Shown here in pieces: positions 1 through 13,341 of a stretch of DNA of 64,000 bases (positions are counted from its first letter, which is position 1; each line of letters starts with the position of its first letter). This DNA comes from Chanos chanos (lineage: Eukaryota > Chordata > Actinopteri > Gonorynchiformes > Chanidae). The notes beneath the pieces were generated by a model that had not been told where the DNA came from, did no database searches, and saw nothing but the letters and a program-made list of their open reading frames with translations. The DNA is taken from the NCBI RefSeq assembly GCF_902362185.1, contig NC_044496.1, forward strand, positions 5,567,772 through 5,631,771, written 5' to 3'. The translations under genes and the position numbers were made by a program.

Positions 1-2600
1 AAGTTAATGCAATAAAGTAATACAAGTAAATACACAAGTTTGTTGTACTTGGCTAATGGATTGTTGGGGGACAGGGCTTGGCATATTTATCGGGAAAAAA
101 ATCCTTCGGAACAAGACATCCTCTTCCTCTACGAGTTTTCCGAATTGATTGTGTTCCTTGGGTTTGTCTGTTTTTCCTGCCCTCTCATGGGACAGTGAGC
201 ACATGACTTGATTGGGCTTGCCGAAGCACAGTAGGAGACCTTTACCTCGTTTTATTTTCCAGGGAAAAAATACTTGTCTGAAAGCCAGGCGGAAGGGCAC
301 AGGGCACAAGCGCGGGGTGATGAGTTGAGGACAGCGGTATGAAAAGGACCGCAAGGCCAACAAATGCATCACCCTCTGTGAAAACTCGACTGACCGAGGC
401 ACTAGGTTTTAGGTTACGTTAATTACTCATGAAAGGGCCAGAGAGGAATGAGCATGATGACTGTGATTCAATAGCAGTAATGGGGGAGGCAATTGGAAAA
501 AGTGGAACCGTAGGCGCTGATAAGTAGGTTACGAACAAGTGAGAACCCCGTTCATTATGGAAATATCACGCTTTGCCTGCTCAGCTCACGAAATGTGAGG
601 TTAACTTCTTTTCCGCTAATCCTTTTTCTAGTTGGTCAAAAAAAAAAAGGACAGGTCATGTTATTGTGCTTGTGCTGGGTTTTTTTTTTTCGTTACCTCT
701 CTCTGTCTTGTGCTTTGTTACGTAAGCTCATGAGTATTCCATGTACGTTTTATGTGAGGCACATGATTCCAGGACGAGGTACAGTAAGTCCGCTGATATG
801 ACCCGCACCGTCGCCAGGTCACAGAGTTTAAAGCATCTCACACAGGCCACCCAATAACTATTTGTTTTTCCATTCAATACCAGCCAGGATCCCTTCCAAA
901 CTTTGTTCTAGTATCTCTCCTTATTCCAAAGGGCAACGGGGGAAAAAAATAAATGAGTCTTCCATTTGGATCACGTCAGTTCATGCGAAACACATCATTT
1001 TTTATTTTCTGTCCAGGGGGACTGAATTGCACATCACTTTGCTAAGCTATTCTGTTGTGGTTAGTTTGCGTCTGGTTTCTAGTGGATGCCAGCTCTTTAA
1101 GACACAGCTTAGTGGGATCAAAGGTGAGCCCACCTCTGATCTTTCCACAAGTACCAGCTCCAATCCCAGCCGACCGTAAAGCTGTAAGAGCCATGGTGTA
1201 CCAGAACGTTCTGTCTGCGTACAGGGCGGTGTATGTACAATCCAGTGTACACGTGAAAGCACATTTGTCCTCCGTGAAGTCAGTTCTTAATGAGATGAAG
1301 GAGAACAACCAAAAAGCTATTTGCTGTGTGTGTTTCTAACAGAGAATGTCTGTAATAGACTGTTAATCTTTGTGTATAGCATGGTATTTCTCCATATATG
1401 TAATATACTACATGTATATATACATAGAAAATACATAGAAATGTGTAACAAAGGAGCTGAACCACTATTCAAAATGAAATGAAACCAAACCAAACAAAAC
1501 AAACAAACCAAAAAAAAACATAGCAAAACAAAACATTTGTTTAGTGTTGTTTACGCTCACAACAGCAGAACAGTGGAAACTGCAGATTGCATGTCTTTAA
1601 TATAGAAATGTGTCTTAAGGGTGGATACAGGTTCACCCCAACATGCTCTTGGCCACAGAATAGCTATTTCTCACACAATTCCTTTTTAGTACATTTGGAA
1701 CAGTACGTGCGATTTCGCCATCTCCCAAACAGCTATCATTCTGAGGGCTTTGTTCATCTTAAAAGCTGCCATTGTTTGCAGTAATTAAGAGGTCTTAATG
1801 TTGTGTAACATCCAAGGAACCATGAGTCGTCCAGAAGGTAATGACTGAGATGTAGACCATAGCAGATGAGGAGAAATTTGTCTCCCCACATGTGGGTGGG
1901 AGAGTTCTGTGAAGCCTGTGTTCCAGTTTCTATTCCTCCAAACTGGATTCTTCCAGATTGTATACTGAATTCCACTAAATGATTGAGAATTCCATAAGAA
2001 ACTGTTAAGTCTCACTTTTTAAAGGCGGTAATAACTTAGGACATGTTTAGGACAGGTAAACTCACGACTGTGTTAATTACAAAAACAAAATTGCATTTTT
2101 GTATTTATTTGTGTAGTTGCAAATGTGTTACTGTATGTATTATGGCAGCACAGCGTAACAACAGGTCTCATATATATATTCAAAATAAGTAGAGCATCAT
2201 CTTTAATTACTATGTGAGTACGATAACTACAGTAACCAACATAAAATGCGTTTAACAACTGAACAAAAGCTCCTGGAGGTGAAATGTTCGGGAAACAGCA
2301 CAGGTCTATGAACTACAGGGGTCGGATCAACCCCAAGGTTGCTACACATTGACCCCTCTAGCCATGTTAAATTCAGGACTGTCAGAACTGTCTAGAAACA
2401 TATGCATGCTGCATTTATGCTGTATTTTTGCATTTTGATGGTATGTGAGGAAAAAATGACAACTTAGGGGGAAAATGGTTATGTAAGCTTTTACTCTGGG
2501 GTAAACTTTACTACTCTGAAAGCCAAGACGTTGTTTGCCAGGTGCTAGTGCTACTTTTCTGAAGGCTTACACAACCAGCATAAATGAACACCTTTGTAAA
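1..2600. other. No gene recognised
   Basis: Open frames of up to 132 codons occur on both strands, but none shows a domain, a family match I recognise, or a consistent exon structure. The frame at 1042-1308 (minus) is not low-complexity, yet I cannot assign it. Treat the stretch as intergenic or as UTR/intron of a gene to the left. Confidence 0.5.
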
Positions 2601-2602
2601 CA

Positions 2603-2616
2603 GCGCCCTCTGGTGG
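2603..2616 (-). promoter_or_regulatory. Candidate CTCF site
   Basis: The bases read GCGCCCTCTGGTGG on plus, which is CCACCAGAGGGCGC on minus, a full match to the vertebrate CTCF core motif. It lies downstream of atp6v0d1. Occupancy cannot be judged from sequence. Confidence 0.4.
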
Positions 2617-2669
2617 TTAGCTGACGCAATGGCTGCGTGTGAAAATTTCATAATGGATCCCATAACTTT

Positions 2670-2880
2670 CAATTCAGCTCAACACAACTCAATTTGTATA
2701 GATTAAAAGACACTGTCACAAAGCAGCTACACAGGATCGGAGGCCTTAGACTTCCATTAAGAAAGCTTAAGGTTGCAGAGGCAAGGAAAAACTCTCTTTG
2801 ACTCAGATGAAACAATGAGTAGAAAAAAAGATTCAGATTGGAGGAGCATTAGCTCCCCTGACTGGTTAAGTATTGTCAGT
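2670..2880. repeat. Fragment of a common fish interspersed repeat
   Basis: The stretch has the run of motifs seen in a widespread teleost repeat: TCAATTTGTATAG, then TGTCACAAAGCAGCT, then GGCAAGGAAAAACTC. It is diverged and I cannot set exact ends. No coding potential is evident. The family name is not recalled with certainty. Confidence 0.5.
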
Positions 2881-2959
2881 GTACCAGGTATCTCTGTAAT
2901 ACCTGATAAAATATGTTTTTGGACCAGTAAGTTTAATAGAGGTGCAAGGGATGACAATT

Positions 2960-4290
2960 GTAATACGAGTTTCTAAGGTTAAAACACATGTATTTATATT
3001 TTCAGTCTAGTTATTCAATAGTTAAAATAGTCTGTTTAGAGCTAGATTAATATTATATGTCTATTGAGTATAACTAACTAAATAAATAAATAAGTAAGTA
3101 AATAAATAAATCTTAAATACAACTTATGAAATATATTACTCACAATTCAAATATCAACAGTGAGGGATTCAATCGATACATAAATAAACAAGGCTATAGG
3201 TACACTCTTAATAATTAATCATACAACGTTATAGATTAATAACAGTTATACACACAATATTCATCACACACACAATATTCTCAATTCAAATTACGATTTC
3301 AATATCCAATATAAACTAAGTGATACTAATCAGTTCAATCAATTTCTGATTAATTCAGTTTAAAAAGTCCAGTACACCCGCTATTCTAGCTGAGTGTAGT
3401 GTCCAACGAGAAGAATAAGAAGAAATAGCAAAATCCAAAAGGGGGTGGGGGCAGGGAGGGGGGGGGGGGGTCCAAATGTCGATCAAATAAAATAAAAAAG
3501 CTCTCCAAGCGGGCTCCACCAAACTCTTCTGAAGTTACTTTCAACTCTTTATAAAAAAAAAAAAAAAAAAAAAAACTTCTCCAAATCTCCCAAATCTCCT
3601 GGAAGAAAACGAATAAAGGTCCTAAAAGGTCAATTCTTTATCTCTGTCAGTTCAGTCTGTAGCTCTTGTATTTCTGTTCTCTTATTACTTTGATCGATCT
3701 TTTCTCATAACTGAAATAACTGTGAATTTTTGAATAGATACAGTCACTCGAAGTGCGAGGGACTCCTGGTTTACATTCAAATGTGTATTGATAAATATTA
3801 TGTATTAATTAGTGTGTGGACTTTCAATACTTATCATTATAAATATAACAACTATTGGAACAGATAGATTTCACTGGGATACTTTAGCATAAATTAGTTT
3901 ATCTGGTATTAGCATGCAAGGTGGTGAAATATAAGTCAGAAAAATGACATTATAACAATTTCAAGAAGAAGGAGCTGCATTATGTGAGATTTACTGTGTA
4001 GCTAGGTCTACTCCACAAAGTATTTGTAATATATTAACGCACTTGGTACACATTCGTAAAAGCATTCATTTTCACTGCTGAATATTTGACTGGAGGGATA
4101 ACATCCTTCTACCATGTAATATCCATAACTTCATATTTCAGTTGGTAAAACACAGTTTGTACTTCAGTGGATTCAGGTACAGACTGCCTCGAGTCAGTAT
4201 TGAGAATGTGTATCATTCTCCAGGTATCCAATCACCTCAACAGTGTAACCTCTGGGAAATTCCTCTGACTGTTTGTTAATGAGATTTATT
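2960..4290. other. AT-rich intergenic DNA with homopolymers
   Basis: The stretch holds a TAAA-type simple repeat near 3075-3112, a G-rich run ending in 13 G at 3458-3470 and an A tract near 3552-3575. No gene is seen. Confidence 0.5.
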
Positions 4291-5794
4291 TAAAAAAAGG
4301 TTCACAACAGTAAAGCACATAATATTCTCTATTTATTTATATTTATATATTTTATATATATATCAGCAAAGTGAACACAACAAGCAACATGGTTACAGCA
4401 ATGCAAGACATTATACATCAAGTGAACATTTTTATCATGTAGAATTTATCATCAACTCTACCATACATGTTTTGCTTTCAATCACACATTTTGATCTTGA
4501 ACATAAGTTAACTTTACACAGAATTCTGCACTAATTTACAAAAGGTAAATCTCACAATTCACACATATTTTCACAAACCCAGAGAGAATCAGGAATGCTT
4601 AAGCAAGCGACATTTGAGTGTAAGGGTTTTTTTGGGGGTTTTTTTGCAATTAAAGATTAAAAATACCACATGCTATCTTAAACAGAATGGGCACCGTCTT
4701 CTTGTATTTTTTTTTTTCCAACAAAAAAAAGGGGGGAAAAAAGAAACCCCTTCCTGGTTCTCACCACCAATTTAAATACAGAAGAGAATGGAATGCTTCA
4801 ATCTTTAACCCAATTTGATTAACAGGCTCCATTCTCCCTGCACTGAGTCGCTGGGCCTGCACACCCCAGCCTAATGGACAGTGCGGCTGGTTCTCTCTAA
4901 CAGGGAGCTGTGGACTTTGACAGGCTGGCTAGAGCTGCCAACACAGGGCAGCTGGGTCCAACACAGACGTGAGACCTTGGGAGAATGAACCAGTGACCCC
5001 GTGGAACAATGTGTCCTCTCTGTCTACAAACCTCCAGCATTTTCATTCATAACTAGCTCTTTACATTTTGTAGTAGTGTTTTGTGGTTTTGGAACTGATC
5101 TTACTAAGGATTTTAACACTGCACAGCGATAGTCTGTTAATTATATCAGTGAGGAATGTCAGGCAACTGAGGTTTCTGCTTAAGCATAAAAAAAGTAAAG
5201 GGTCCATTTCACATTAAGTGTCTGTTATTCTTTTGTGTTCATATGGTAACTACACCGATAAATCTACAGAAACATGTATGTTGATAGATTGCAGTTAATA
5301 ATTATATCTGGATGATCATTACTACATGAGAAACGTATTAAAGCTGAACCTGTTTCAACTGGGCGGTCGTTGTAATATGCTTCTGCAGTTACCATATAAA
5401 CAGAGAGATAATAGGGACACTTTCAGTGTGACCACGGACCATTAGACTGATGTTAACCTTGTGTCTTTGCGTTCTTTTCACACGTACAGCTCAGATCGCA
5501 GCGTGGCCCCTCATCATTCCAAGACAAACAAAACAATAAGACTATGCAAACTCAATCCAGGAAGGCCCAACTTCATGAATATGAATGTACTAGGGAGCCA
5601 GACACACACACACACACACAGACATACATACATACATACATACATACATACACTTGTTTTGAAGCAGAAGATTATTACACATTATAGTAAACAAACAAAT
5701 ATAATTTACAGTACAGTGGATTATGACGGGAACAGGAACACAGAGGTGGACGACCTCGGAGGACGTGGGAGGAGGGAGCCTGGAAGGAGTGTCA
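4291..5794 (-). other. atp6v0d1: Probable 3' UTR and downstream flank of atp6v0d1
   Basis: This stretch follows the atp6v0d1 stop codon on the minus strand. It has no plausible exon. Several AATAAA-type signals (TTTATT on plus) lie around 4283-4335, so the UTR could run about 1.5 kb. The real cleavage site is not determinable here. A CA plus CATA microsatellite lies at 5603-5651. Confidence 0.4.
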
Positions 5795-8700
5795 TTAGAA
5801 AATGGGGATGTAGTTGTCGATCTTGGCGCGGTGTCGCTGGGCAATGCACTCGGCAATCCAGACGATATTCCGACACTCCTGCTCCTTCAGTTTGACGTAG
5901 GCGTAGAAGACGCTGAAGTGGAACTGGTTGAGAAAAGCCAGTTTATTCAGCTTCACCTGCACAGCAAAGGGCAAACATGGGCTTATATTAGCCTCAGGAG
6001 CAAAGTGATTAAGTACTACACACACTGGCCACTGTATGGCCCAAGGGATCTAAACACAAACATACAGCCTGATCCCAGACTGATTCTACACAGAGTGTAA
6101 AATACATTTACGTTCAGCCCCAGCTGACGTGGTCCACAAGACAAACAATATTCATATTTACATATTCGAGATATTATATATTGTACATTATATTCTTTGT
6201 TTAAGATGATTCAACACTCAGATACTCTGGTGAATATATTCGGTTCAATCATCTCTCTATCTGAACGTTTATGACGAAAGGATACAGCCATGACAAAGAA
6301 GTTCAGCGCAGCTACCAACCGTCTCTTCACCAAAGCGCTTTAAATCATATCGCTGCTCAACAGACTGAGCTCGTAACCGACGGGTTTTATGAACAGGGTT
6401 CATGATTCAGAGCCTGGGCCAAAGGCATTTCGCTGGATACGTCATATTCACCTCGTGTTCAAAGAAGCGATCTTCCAGTGTTTTGTCCCCTGGGTTGCTG
6501 CCAGCTCCCTCAAACAAGAGCTTGTATTCCTGGGGGAAATCAGGAAAACCACACACAGTTTGCATGAGACAGTCAAACGTAAATACTTTTTTTTTTTTAC
6601 CCACCCCCCCCCGCAATCAAAGGAATTTTCCCAGCCAAAAAAGATGTTTGGTTTCTCATATACTGATGCACTCATCAATCAAAGATTCTGACACAGTTTG
6701 TTTTAACACACATCAAAAAGACCAAAAGCAGACTGTCGAAAATTGTTGGATCTGTAGACTGTGGAGGAAGAGTTTTACATGTGAGAAATCACTGATATGC
6801 AGCTTTCATCATTTATTTGAGTGGCTGACAGAACCAAAGTTCTACCAGAGACTTCACTGTATCTAAATTCTCCCAGCGTGTCCATGTCTGCCAGAGAGAG
6901 AGAGAAAGCTATACCATAATATCACTTGCATACAGAGCAAGAGCATTGCACTCGTTCATTTTATTCTCTTTATTTCATAAATGACAGCCCTGAAACTGCG
7001 ATACTGTACTTCATTTGACCTTTTATGTATTTCAATGAACTGACGAGGATTATTGTATCAATGATGTTGTCTGAGATTTTTTTTTTTGTTTCCTTTATTT
7101 GCTACAGGAAACTATCCTCAATGCACGCTGTATGACATGAATGAGCTGTAGAATATAATTTAGGTTTAATTTAAAGATTACGTGATGCACGCAGGTATAC
7201 AGTTGAATTTAGACATGATTTAATGTACTCACAGGGTAGTAATCGGCCACAGCTTTGACCTGTTCGTAGTCATCAGCGCGGGCCAGCTGGGCCAGCCCCT
7301 CAGGATACAGTTTGCCACAGTGTGGGAAGAGTTTAGCCCTGTCCTCTTTAGACAGCTCTGTCCCAAAGGAGTTTATGGTGATGATAAAAGCCCTCCTGTC
7401 GGCCTCAAACTGCCACGGAAACACACGGGACACGTTTTCTTGTCGTTAAAAGTTTTTCATTTTCAGCAGCTACGGTGTCCACTGTGACGACCGTAATGTG
7501 ACTGATACCACGCCAATTACCAAAACAAGACCAACTCATTACAGCTACTCTACATAACTAATCATTGTGCTTATTATTTTAATCACTAGAATTATGATGA
7601 TCATCATTATCAGTGTGTTACTGCTATATAATAAGTCTTCGTGTCTCTGACTACACAATGACTTATAGTTGAGACTCTTATCCAGTGTGACTGAAAATGC
7701 TGACCCTCACTGTCAAATGTATAAGTGTATTTGCTGAACTGTCGCACCTGGGTTTCAAACTCACAACCATCAGGTTCCCACTGCCCCCTGTTAATGATAG
7801 ATTAACACAAAGCAATAAAACACTGGTCAGCTCTCACCTCCAGAATAGGGCACATTGTTTCCGCTGTGGTTCCTCCGAGGTTGGAGCAGAACTTATAGAA
7901 AGCCTCCAGATAGGCCTGAAAGCATGCATGAAATAAAAATAAATATATGCTACATTTGAGTTGGACCTTTTTTTTTTTAAAAGTCTTTGCATTCTGAATT
8001 GAGCTGGCAGGCACCTTGTAGAGTGTGTTTCTGATGATCTCAATGTTCATCTCATCCAAGTCCTGTTCAGATATACAGTCCTGAAAGAAAGCAGCTGAGG
8101 AACAGGCACTTGTCAGTGACAAATCACATGGATCAGAGATTCTAAACAGAGTACACATTATATGAATATGTTAAATAACAGGGAACTGTTCTGATGAATA
8201 ATTTTCTCCTGTTACATCCAGCAGAGACATGATCATGGTCACACTGAGTAATGAAATGCAGTGTTACCAAGGGGCGTGTCCACTAGGATGGCATTGTACA
8301 GCTCAGCCGGGGTCTGGGCTATGTTGACAGCCTCCATCTGCTCAAAGCTGCCCAGTGGGTGGCACTTGGGGACCAGTTCAGAGATGGCTCGCTGGTGCAG
8401 CGTTCCCGTGATGAGCAGAATCACATTGTCAATCATGTAGCTGTATCTGCAGAGCCCAGAAGAGCAGAGAGAACTTCCTAAGATATGTGACTCATGGATC
8501 TGAACAGTGACTGCTTATAACATAAACTCACTCAGGAAATGCCAAAGACAGTCTCAATTAAAGATTTTAACACTCTTCCAACATGTGTTTCCAAAGAACA
8601 CTCTTGATTTACTGAGATATACAGTTGGGACCTGACACTACAGCAATGGATATATAATAAATGTATCCAGTTTTACAGTATCTGTATAATATATATGAAC

Positions 8701-10372
8701 ATTTTCCTAGATTTTGGTGCAGGTCTGCACCCAATTTGGTGCAGGTCTGCCCTGCAGTGCAGGTTTTTCTCTAATTGTAATAATAATAATAATAATAATA
8801 ATCATCATCATCATCATCATGTATGACATTTACAGACATGGGCTAAAAAATAGATACATACAAAAAACTTTTAAAAATTTAAAACAAGATGATATTGCAG
8901 TTTGGAAAATGCACTGGACAATACATTGAAAGATGAACACAAAGGACAAAAATGTGGGAATATAAACATTTGTTATCATCTTTTTATAGAGACCACTACT
9001 GTCCAAAATTGATATTGTACTGTGATATGAGTGTTGTAGTTATACTGCCCAGCCTTTATTTAGCTGTAAGCCTGAAATAAGTGTTAATGAAGATAGATTA
9101 CGTGATGAAATCCATGAAGCTGGCCAGGGGCTCGTAGGACTGATTCCTCATGTGGCGAAATTCCACCACCATCTTTTCTTTCAGCTTGTCGTCGATGACA
9201 GAGACGGTAAGAGGGGAAGCCTCATTGGCCAGGAAACTCCCATAGTCTGTGCTCTGCAGGTGCAGCTTCAGGTCTAGGGAGAATCGAGAGTAACTCTAAA
9301 TGACAGAATCATCAATAGCAAACATTCTTAGAAATACAAACATGACCAAATACTCTGATCTGATCTGAACCTCAAACTGTACAAACAGTTTCCAGTTCCT
9401 TAAACCTAGTGACAATAAAACTCCAATGTTAGTCAGCACAGGAACTTGTTCCAATGTCACATTTAAGGACACTACAAATCCAGCTGCCCAGCTCTACTCA
9501 TTACAAGATAAAGTCCTGTCACAAAATTAACTTTAACCGCGCAGTAGTTTCCAGTGTATATTCTTGCTTATTTAAACATCTTCAACACACACTGTAAGGC
9601 TACAGGAAGTACAGAAAGAGGAGACGGAGCACAAAGTCAACAAATTTAAGTCATGATGCAAATAACAGCTTATTCAGCTTACGTATGACAGCGGTTATTC
9701 ACACAACGGCATCTTGACCAGCGTCATGTTGTGCTTTAATTTACTGAATGTACTGGGCCTATATTAAATGGACCTAGGGCTGTTAGCAGATACTCTGACA
9801 CAGTGATAAGTTATGTACGTCTGCCCTCAATATCTTACTGTAAAAGATAACATTTGCTGTAGCAGTTGTTGTTGTTACGTTATTTAAAACAACGGGAAGA
9901 ATATCTCTGATTAATATCCGTCAAAGAAACCTTATTCTACGTATTTACCCCAAGAGAATTAACAGCAGTGTAATACGTGTACGCACTAGCTAAGCTAGCT
10001 ACCTACTTAAACAGCTCGACATCATACGACATAACCCATGACTTCAACAGCTGACTGACGTTTCATTTGAACCGCGACGGTAGTTTAAGCTATTTAATAC
10101 GGTGTGTGAAAATAAACGTATATAATATTACCAGTATATAATGGTACGTCTATGTCGCATCGTTATACATGATATAAGCTACCGACGCTAAGACAGGAGA
10201 TCTATCGTAGCTAGGGTAGCTAACTACGCTCTCTCATCCACTCACCTTCCAATGTTTCACACTGAACAAGATTCAAGTAGTCGGCTTGAGTTAATATTCC
10301 AGCCTTAAAACCTCTAACCAGGCCTTCCAAATAGCCATTATCGACGTTAAAATACAATTCCGAGAACGGCAT
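5795..10372 (-). CDS. atp6v0d1: V-type proton ATPase V0 subunit d1
   Basis: This is subunit d of the membrane V0 sector of the vacuolar H+-ATPase. It sits on the c-ring and couples the central stalk to the rotor, on lysosomes, endosomes and secretory vesicles. Eight exons, in transcript order: 10246-10372, 9102-9273, 8268-8446, 8015-8094, 7838-7915, 7233-7409, 6452-6529 and 5795-5956. All introns are GT-AG and every junction keeps frame, giving 350 aa, one fewer than I recall for human. The protein starts [17 protein letters not shown] and ends with [11 protein letters not shown]. Internal landmarks include [19 protein letters not shown], the [17 protein letters not shown] block and [20 protein letters not shown]. 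These are near identical to vertebrate d1, so I prefer d1 over d2. The start ATG gives the expected N terminus. The gene is next to agrp, as in mammals, transcribed in the opposite direction. It looks intact. Confidence 0.97.
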
Positions 10373-10486
10373 GGTGATACTTCAAGGCAAGCCTATCTGT
10401 TTAAAAAGATACTTCGATTAGCTCGCTTGCTAATTCTACCTTCCTCGGGACTGCCGTAGCCTGAGTGCCCGGCTGTTGAAGTTAGG

Positions 10487-10517
10487 CACGTGATTGTGTA
10501 CAGTCAATTCATGTGAC
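10487..10517 (-). promoter_or_regulatory. Candidate CLEAR/E-box pair upstream of atp6v0d1
   Basis: About 115 bp before the atp6v0d1 start codon lies GGCACGTGAT (CACGTG at 10487-10492). A second box, TCATGTGAC, follows at about 10509-10517. V-ATPase genes are known targets of TFEB/TFE3 through CLEAR elements (GTCACGTGAC), so the match is biologically sensible. The functional reading is inference. Confidence 0.4.
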
Positions 10518-10519
10518 TT

Positions 10520-11596
10520 GCCATCTGACCGGAAAGACACACTACTCCTTGACAGCTAATTGTGGATTAACTCTCCTAAATCTTAGGAGGTGGAGGAAGA
10601 TGTGTACCTCATATAATAATGTATTACTCTGTTTTACAGTCAGCTTTCTTTTTCATTTCAAAAAGGAAAGCCCTTGTACCTTTAAAATATGTCTAAATCG
10701 GCCTAATTTCTATTTAAAGGTGCAAAACTTAAACGACAGTACAAGCGCATTCAGTCTCGTGTCCAAATAGATACAGCTATGAACGGAAATACTCTAAATC
10801 CATCACATGAACAGATCAGTACATAGAATGTCGTTGAAGATGTGTGACGAGCCATCTTTCCGTGTTGAATTCCAAAAGACAAATCTAAAGAAGGAGCCTG
10901 CGAGGAACATAAGGTCACAGGGTAATTTCTGAATTAAATTGGTAAGACCTCACACTTTCCATCACATACCTTTATTTAAGAGGTATTGTCCGTGCATTTG
11001 AAATATGCATATCCTCAGTAACCCCCCCCCCCCCCCCCCCGTTATTTTTAAGCTTCCAAATCACTGAGGAGTAATCCCTAATCCCATTCAAATAAATAAA
11101 TAATAATAATAATAATAATAATAATGTCGTAACGGCAGCCAAAATTATAAAATTCAATTGCAGGGGAAACAAAGTGAGTAATAATGAAGCTTGAGTTTAA
11201 AATGTTTGTGTCTCCTTGAGCAAATATGATTATAGTTTTTATATTTCCATTATATTAACATAATGCATTTGCATTAATTCCATCTGAAGTTTTCACAAAT
11301 ATTTTCTTGCTATGAAATATTGAATTTCTACTGATTAAGTTTACATAGTGAAAGTGGCAGGGGGAAACAGTATATAGCATCTGTGCTGAATTTCTTTAAT
11401 GACTGATGGCCAATGGCCAGAATCCATTCTCCAAATGCATTTCCAAATTCACGTAATTCATGTAAATGTATATACATCTGAAACAGGGTTTCTGCCAAGA
11501 GTTGTAAAGAAATAAATGGTTTAGAGGAAAGCTTCATAATCTGCCTACGAATGGAGTCACTTAGCATAGCAATGTTCAAATAGCACTGAATTTCCA

Positions 11597-11635
<39 letters not shown>

Positions 11636-11657
11636 GCCCGTGTGTGTGTGTGTGTGC

Positions 11658-11694
<37 letters not shown>

Positions 11695-12960
11695 TGCGCA
11701 CGTGTGTATGTGCCTGTTTGTTTAAAAATACTGCTTGTACTTTTTTCATGGAAGAGGAAATGTAATAAAATCACTTTAAATCTAATTTGAAACGGGCTTG
11801 CAATGTTTTGAAATAGTGCCTCGAACGCACAGACATTGGCTGAAGTGTTCTAATGCAGTGTCAGTTGATTTCGTAAATATTACAGGCACTTTAGCGCCCA
11901 TGACATACTAATAAACTCTACTGAGAATTAAATAAACAAGACTGGCAGACTTACATTAGCTCATGTTTTCATGTTCTTAGGTTTTGCTGTACTGTGCTGC
12001 ACCTATTAAAGGAAAGATGGTATGACGCTGTTAATATCGCTGGTGGCTGGAAGTCATTCAAACACATTCATTTTTACTTAGTACAAAACATTTTCTTCGT
12101 ACGCATGGTACATAGTGTCAATGCTCATTTTTGCGGCACTGCAATGGAAAGTTTCTGTTTACATTTAGAATTTCATAAATTGTGAGGAAATTCAGAGACT
12201 TTTACCAGAGTCAGAGTTTAGCCGATCAAAAAAAAAAAAAAATTTAAAATGATAAGAAGTCATCATGCTCAGTTCCAAACACCAAATAAGTTCAGGTCTC
12301 ATTTACACAATGTTCTGCTTTCTTGTAACACTGTGGAATGATTAGTATTCGTAATCTGAATTGCTCTGGTACAGTAAGTGTTTTCTCAAAAACATGTATG
12401 ACCGAACCTTTATTTATGAACATCAGGATGCAAAATGCTGGAACCACATCATGTTAATATTAAATATGTTTTTTTTGTGGGTTATTCCATATTTCACATA
12501 ACGAATTCAGCTAAACCAAAGGACACGTCTCCATTCATCAAGATGGAAATGGATGCAACATTTCAGGTCAATTTCCTGTATTACCCAAGCAAAGATGATG
12601 TACTGCGTCATCCACCGTCGAAAGGCTACTAACAATCATCTAGTCATTGACTTTGATTTGCTCAAATGTCTCTGCTAAGTGGTAAAATGTTTAGGGATGA
12701 GTAAACCTCAGAAAATGGAGAAATACAAATAGAGAGGTCTTTTCATTAAAAGCAGAGTGTGTATAAGATTTCTTGTGGCTGGATAACTGATTCAGTGAAC
12801 AATAAATATGTTTCTGTTTTTGCTGAATACAAATCAGATTTTTTTCTTCTGCGTTTTATAGTAATAACATTTTAATTCAAAATTCTTTAGATGTAAATTT
12901 ACAAAAAAAAATGTATTGTGTCATTCACATAATCCCACTGTGCAGAGGTTATCTATCCAT
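10520..12960. other. Intergenic between atp6v0d1 and agrp
   Basis: No exon is recognised. The stretch contains a 19-bp C run (11022-11040), a TAA repeat (about 11099-11125) and a long TG/CG-interrupted repeat (11600-11700). The promoters of the two divergent neighbours lie at its two ends. Confidence 0.5.
11600..11707. repeat. TG microsatellite, interrupted
   Basis: Three TG blocks are separated by CGTGTGCCCG-type interruptions. The open frames read through it are artefacts of the repeat. Confidence 0.9.
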
Positions 12961-12971
12961 CCATCCAACTG

Positions 12972-13050
<79 letters not shown>

Positions 13051-13078
13051 GTCTATCTATCTTGTGTCCCCTGGTCAG

Positions 13079-13154
<76 letters not shown>
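12972..13154. repeat. Inverted TATC / GATA tetranucleotide arrays
   Basis: A (CTAT)n array at 12972-13062 is followed, after a spacer of about 16 bp, by a (GATA)n array of about 19 units at 13079-13154. The two are reverse complements, so the DNA could fold into a hairpin with a stem of about 75 bp. It ends about 130 bp before the agrp TATA box. Confidence 0.95.
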
Positions 13155-13156
<2 letters not shown>

Positions 13157-13286
13157 GGGTAGGTGGCTCCTGTTGTGTCTTTGGGGCCCTGTACGTGTGT
13201 ATAATGACGGTCAGGCATCTGGCAGACCACACCTCCCAGGCTCTGATTAGGATCATGTGTCCTTTACCTTCCGCCTCGGACAGTCT

Positions 13287-13341
13287 TATAAACCAGAGCC
13301 TCTGATTCCCCAAACACTGCTACAGCTGAGCTGCGTTTCGG
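13287..13341 (+). promoter_or_regulatory. agrp: agrp TATA box and non-coding first exon
   Basis: TATAAA at 13287-13292 sits about 25-30 bp before a short putative leader exon (about 13316-13341). That exon ends in a good donor, CGG/GTAAGTC. A non-coding first exon matches the known mammalian AGRP layout. The transcription start is inferred. Confidence 0.55.

Noticed and set aside
4-402. 132-codon open frame on minus
   Set aside because: No domain, no splice context and no recognisable similarity; treated as chance.
1042-1308. Possible exon on minus with varied composition
   Set aside because: I considered a neighbour such as HSD11B2, which adjoins ATP6V0D1 in human, but the peptide does not match what I recall of that protein.
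11328-11774. 148-codon frame on minus
   Set aside because: Mostly His-Thr translation of a TG/CA microsatellite.
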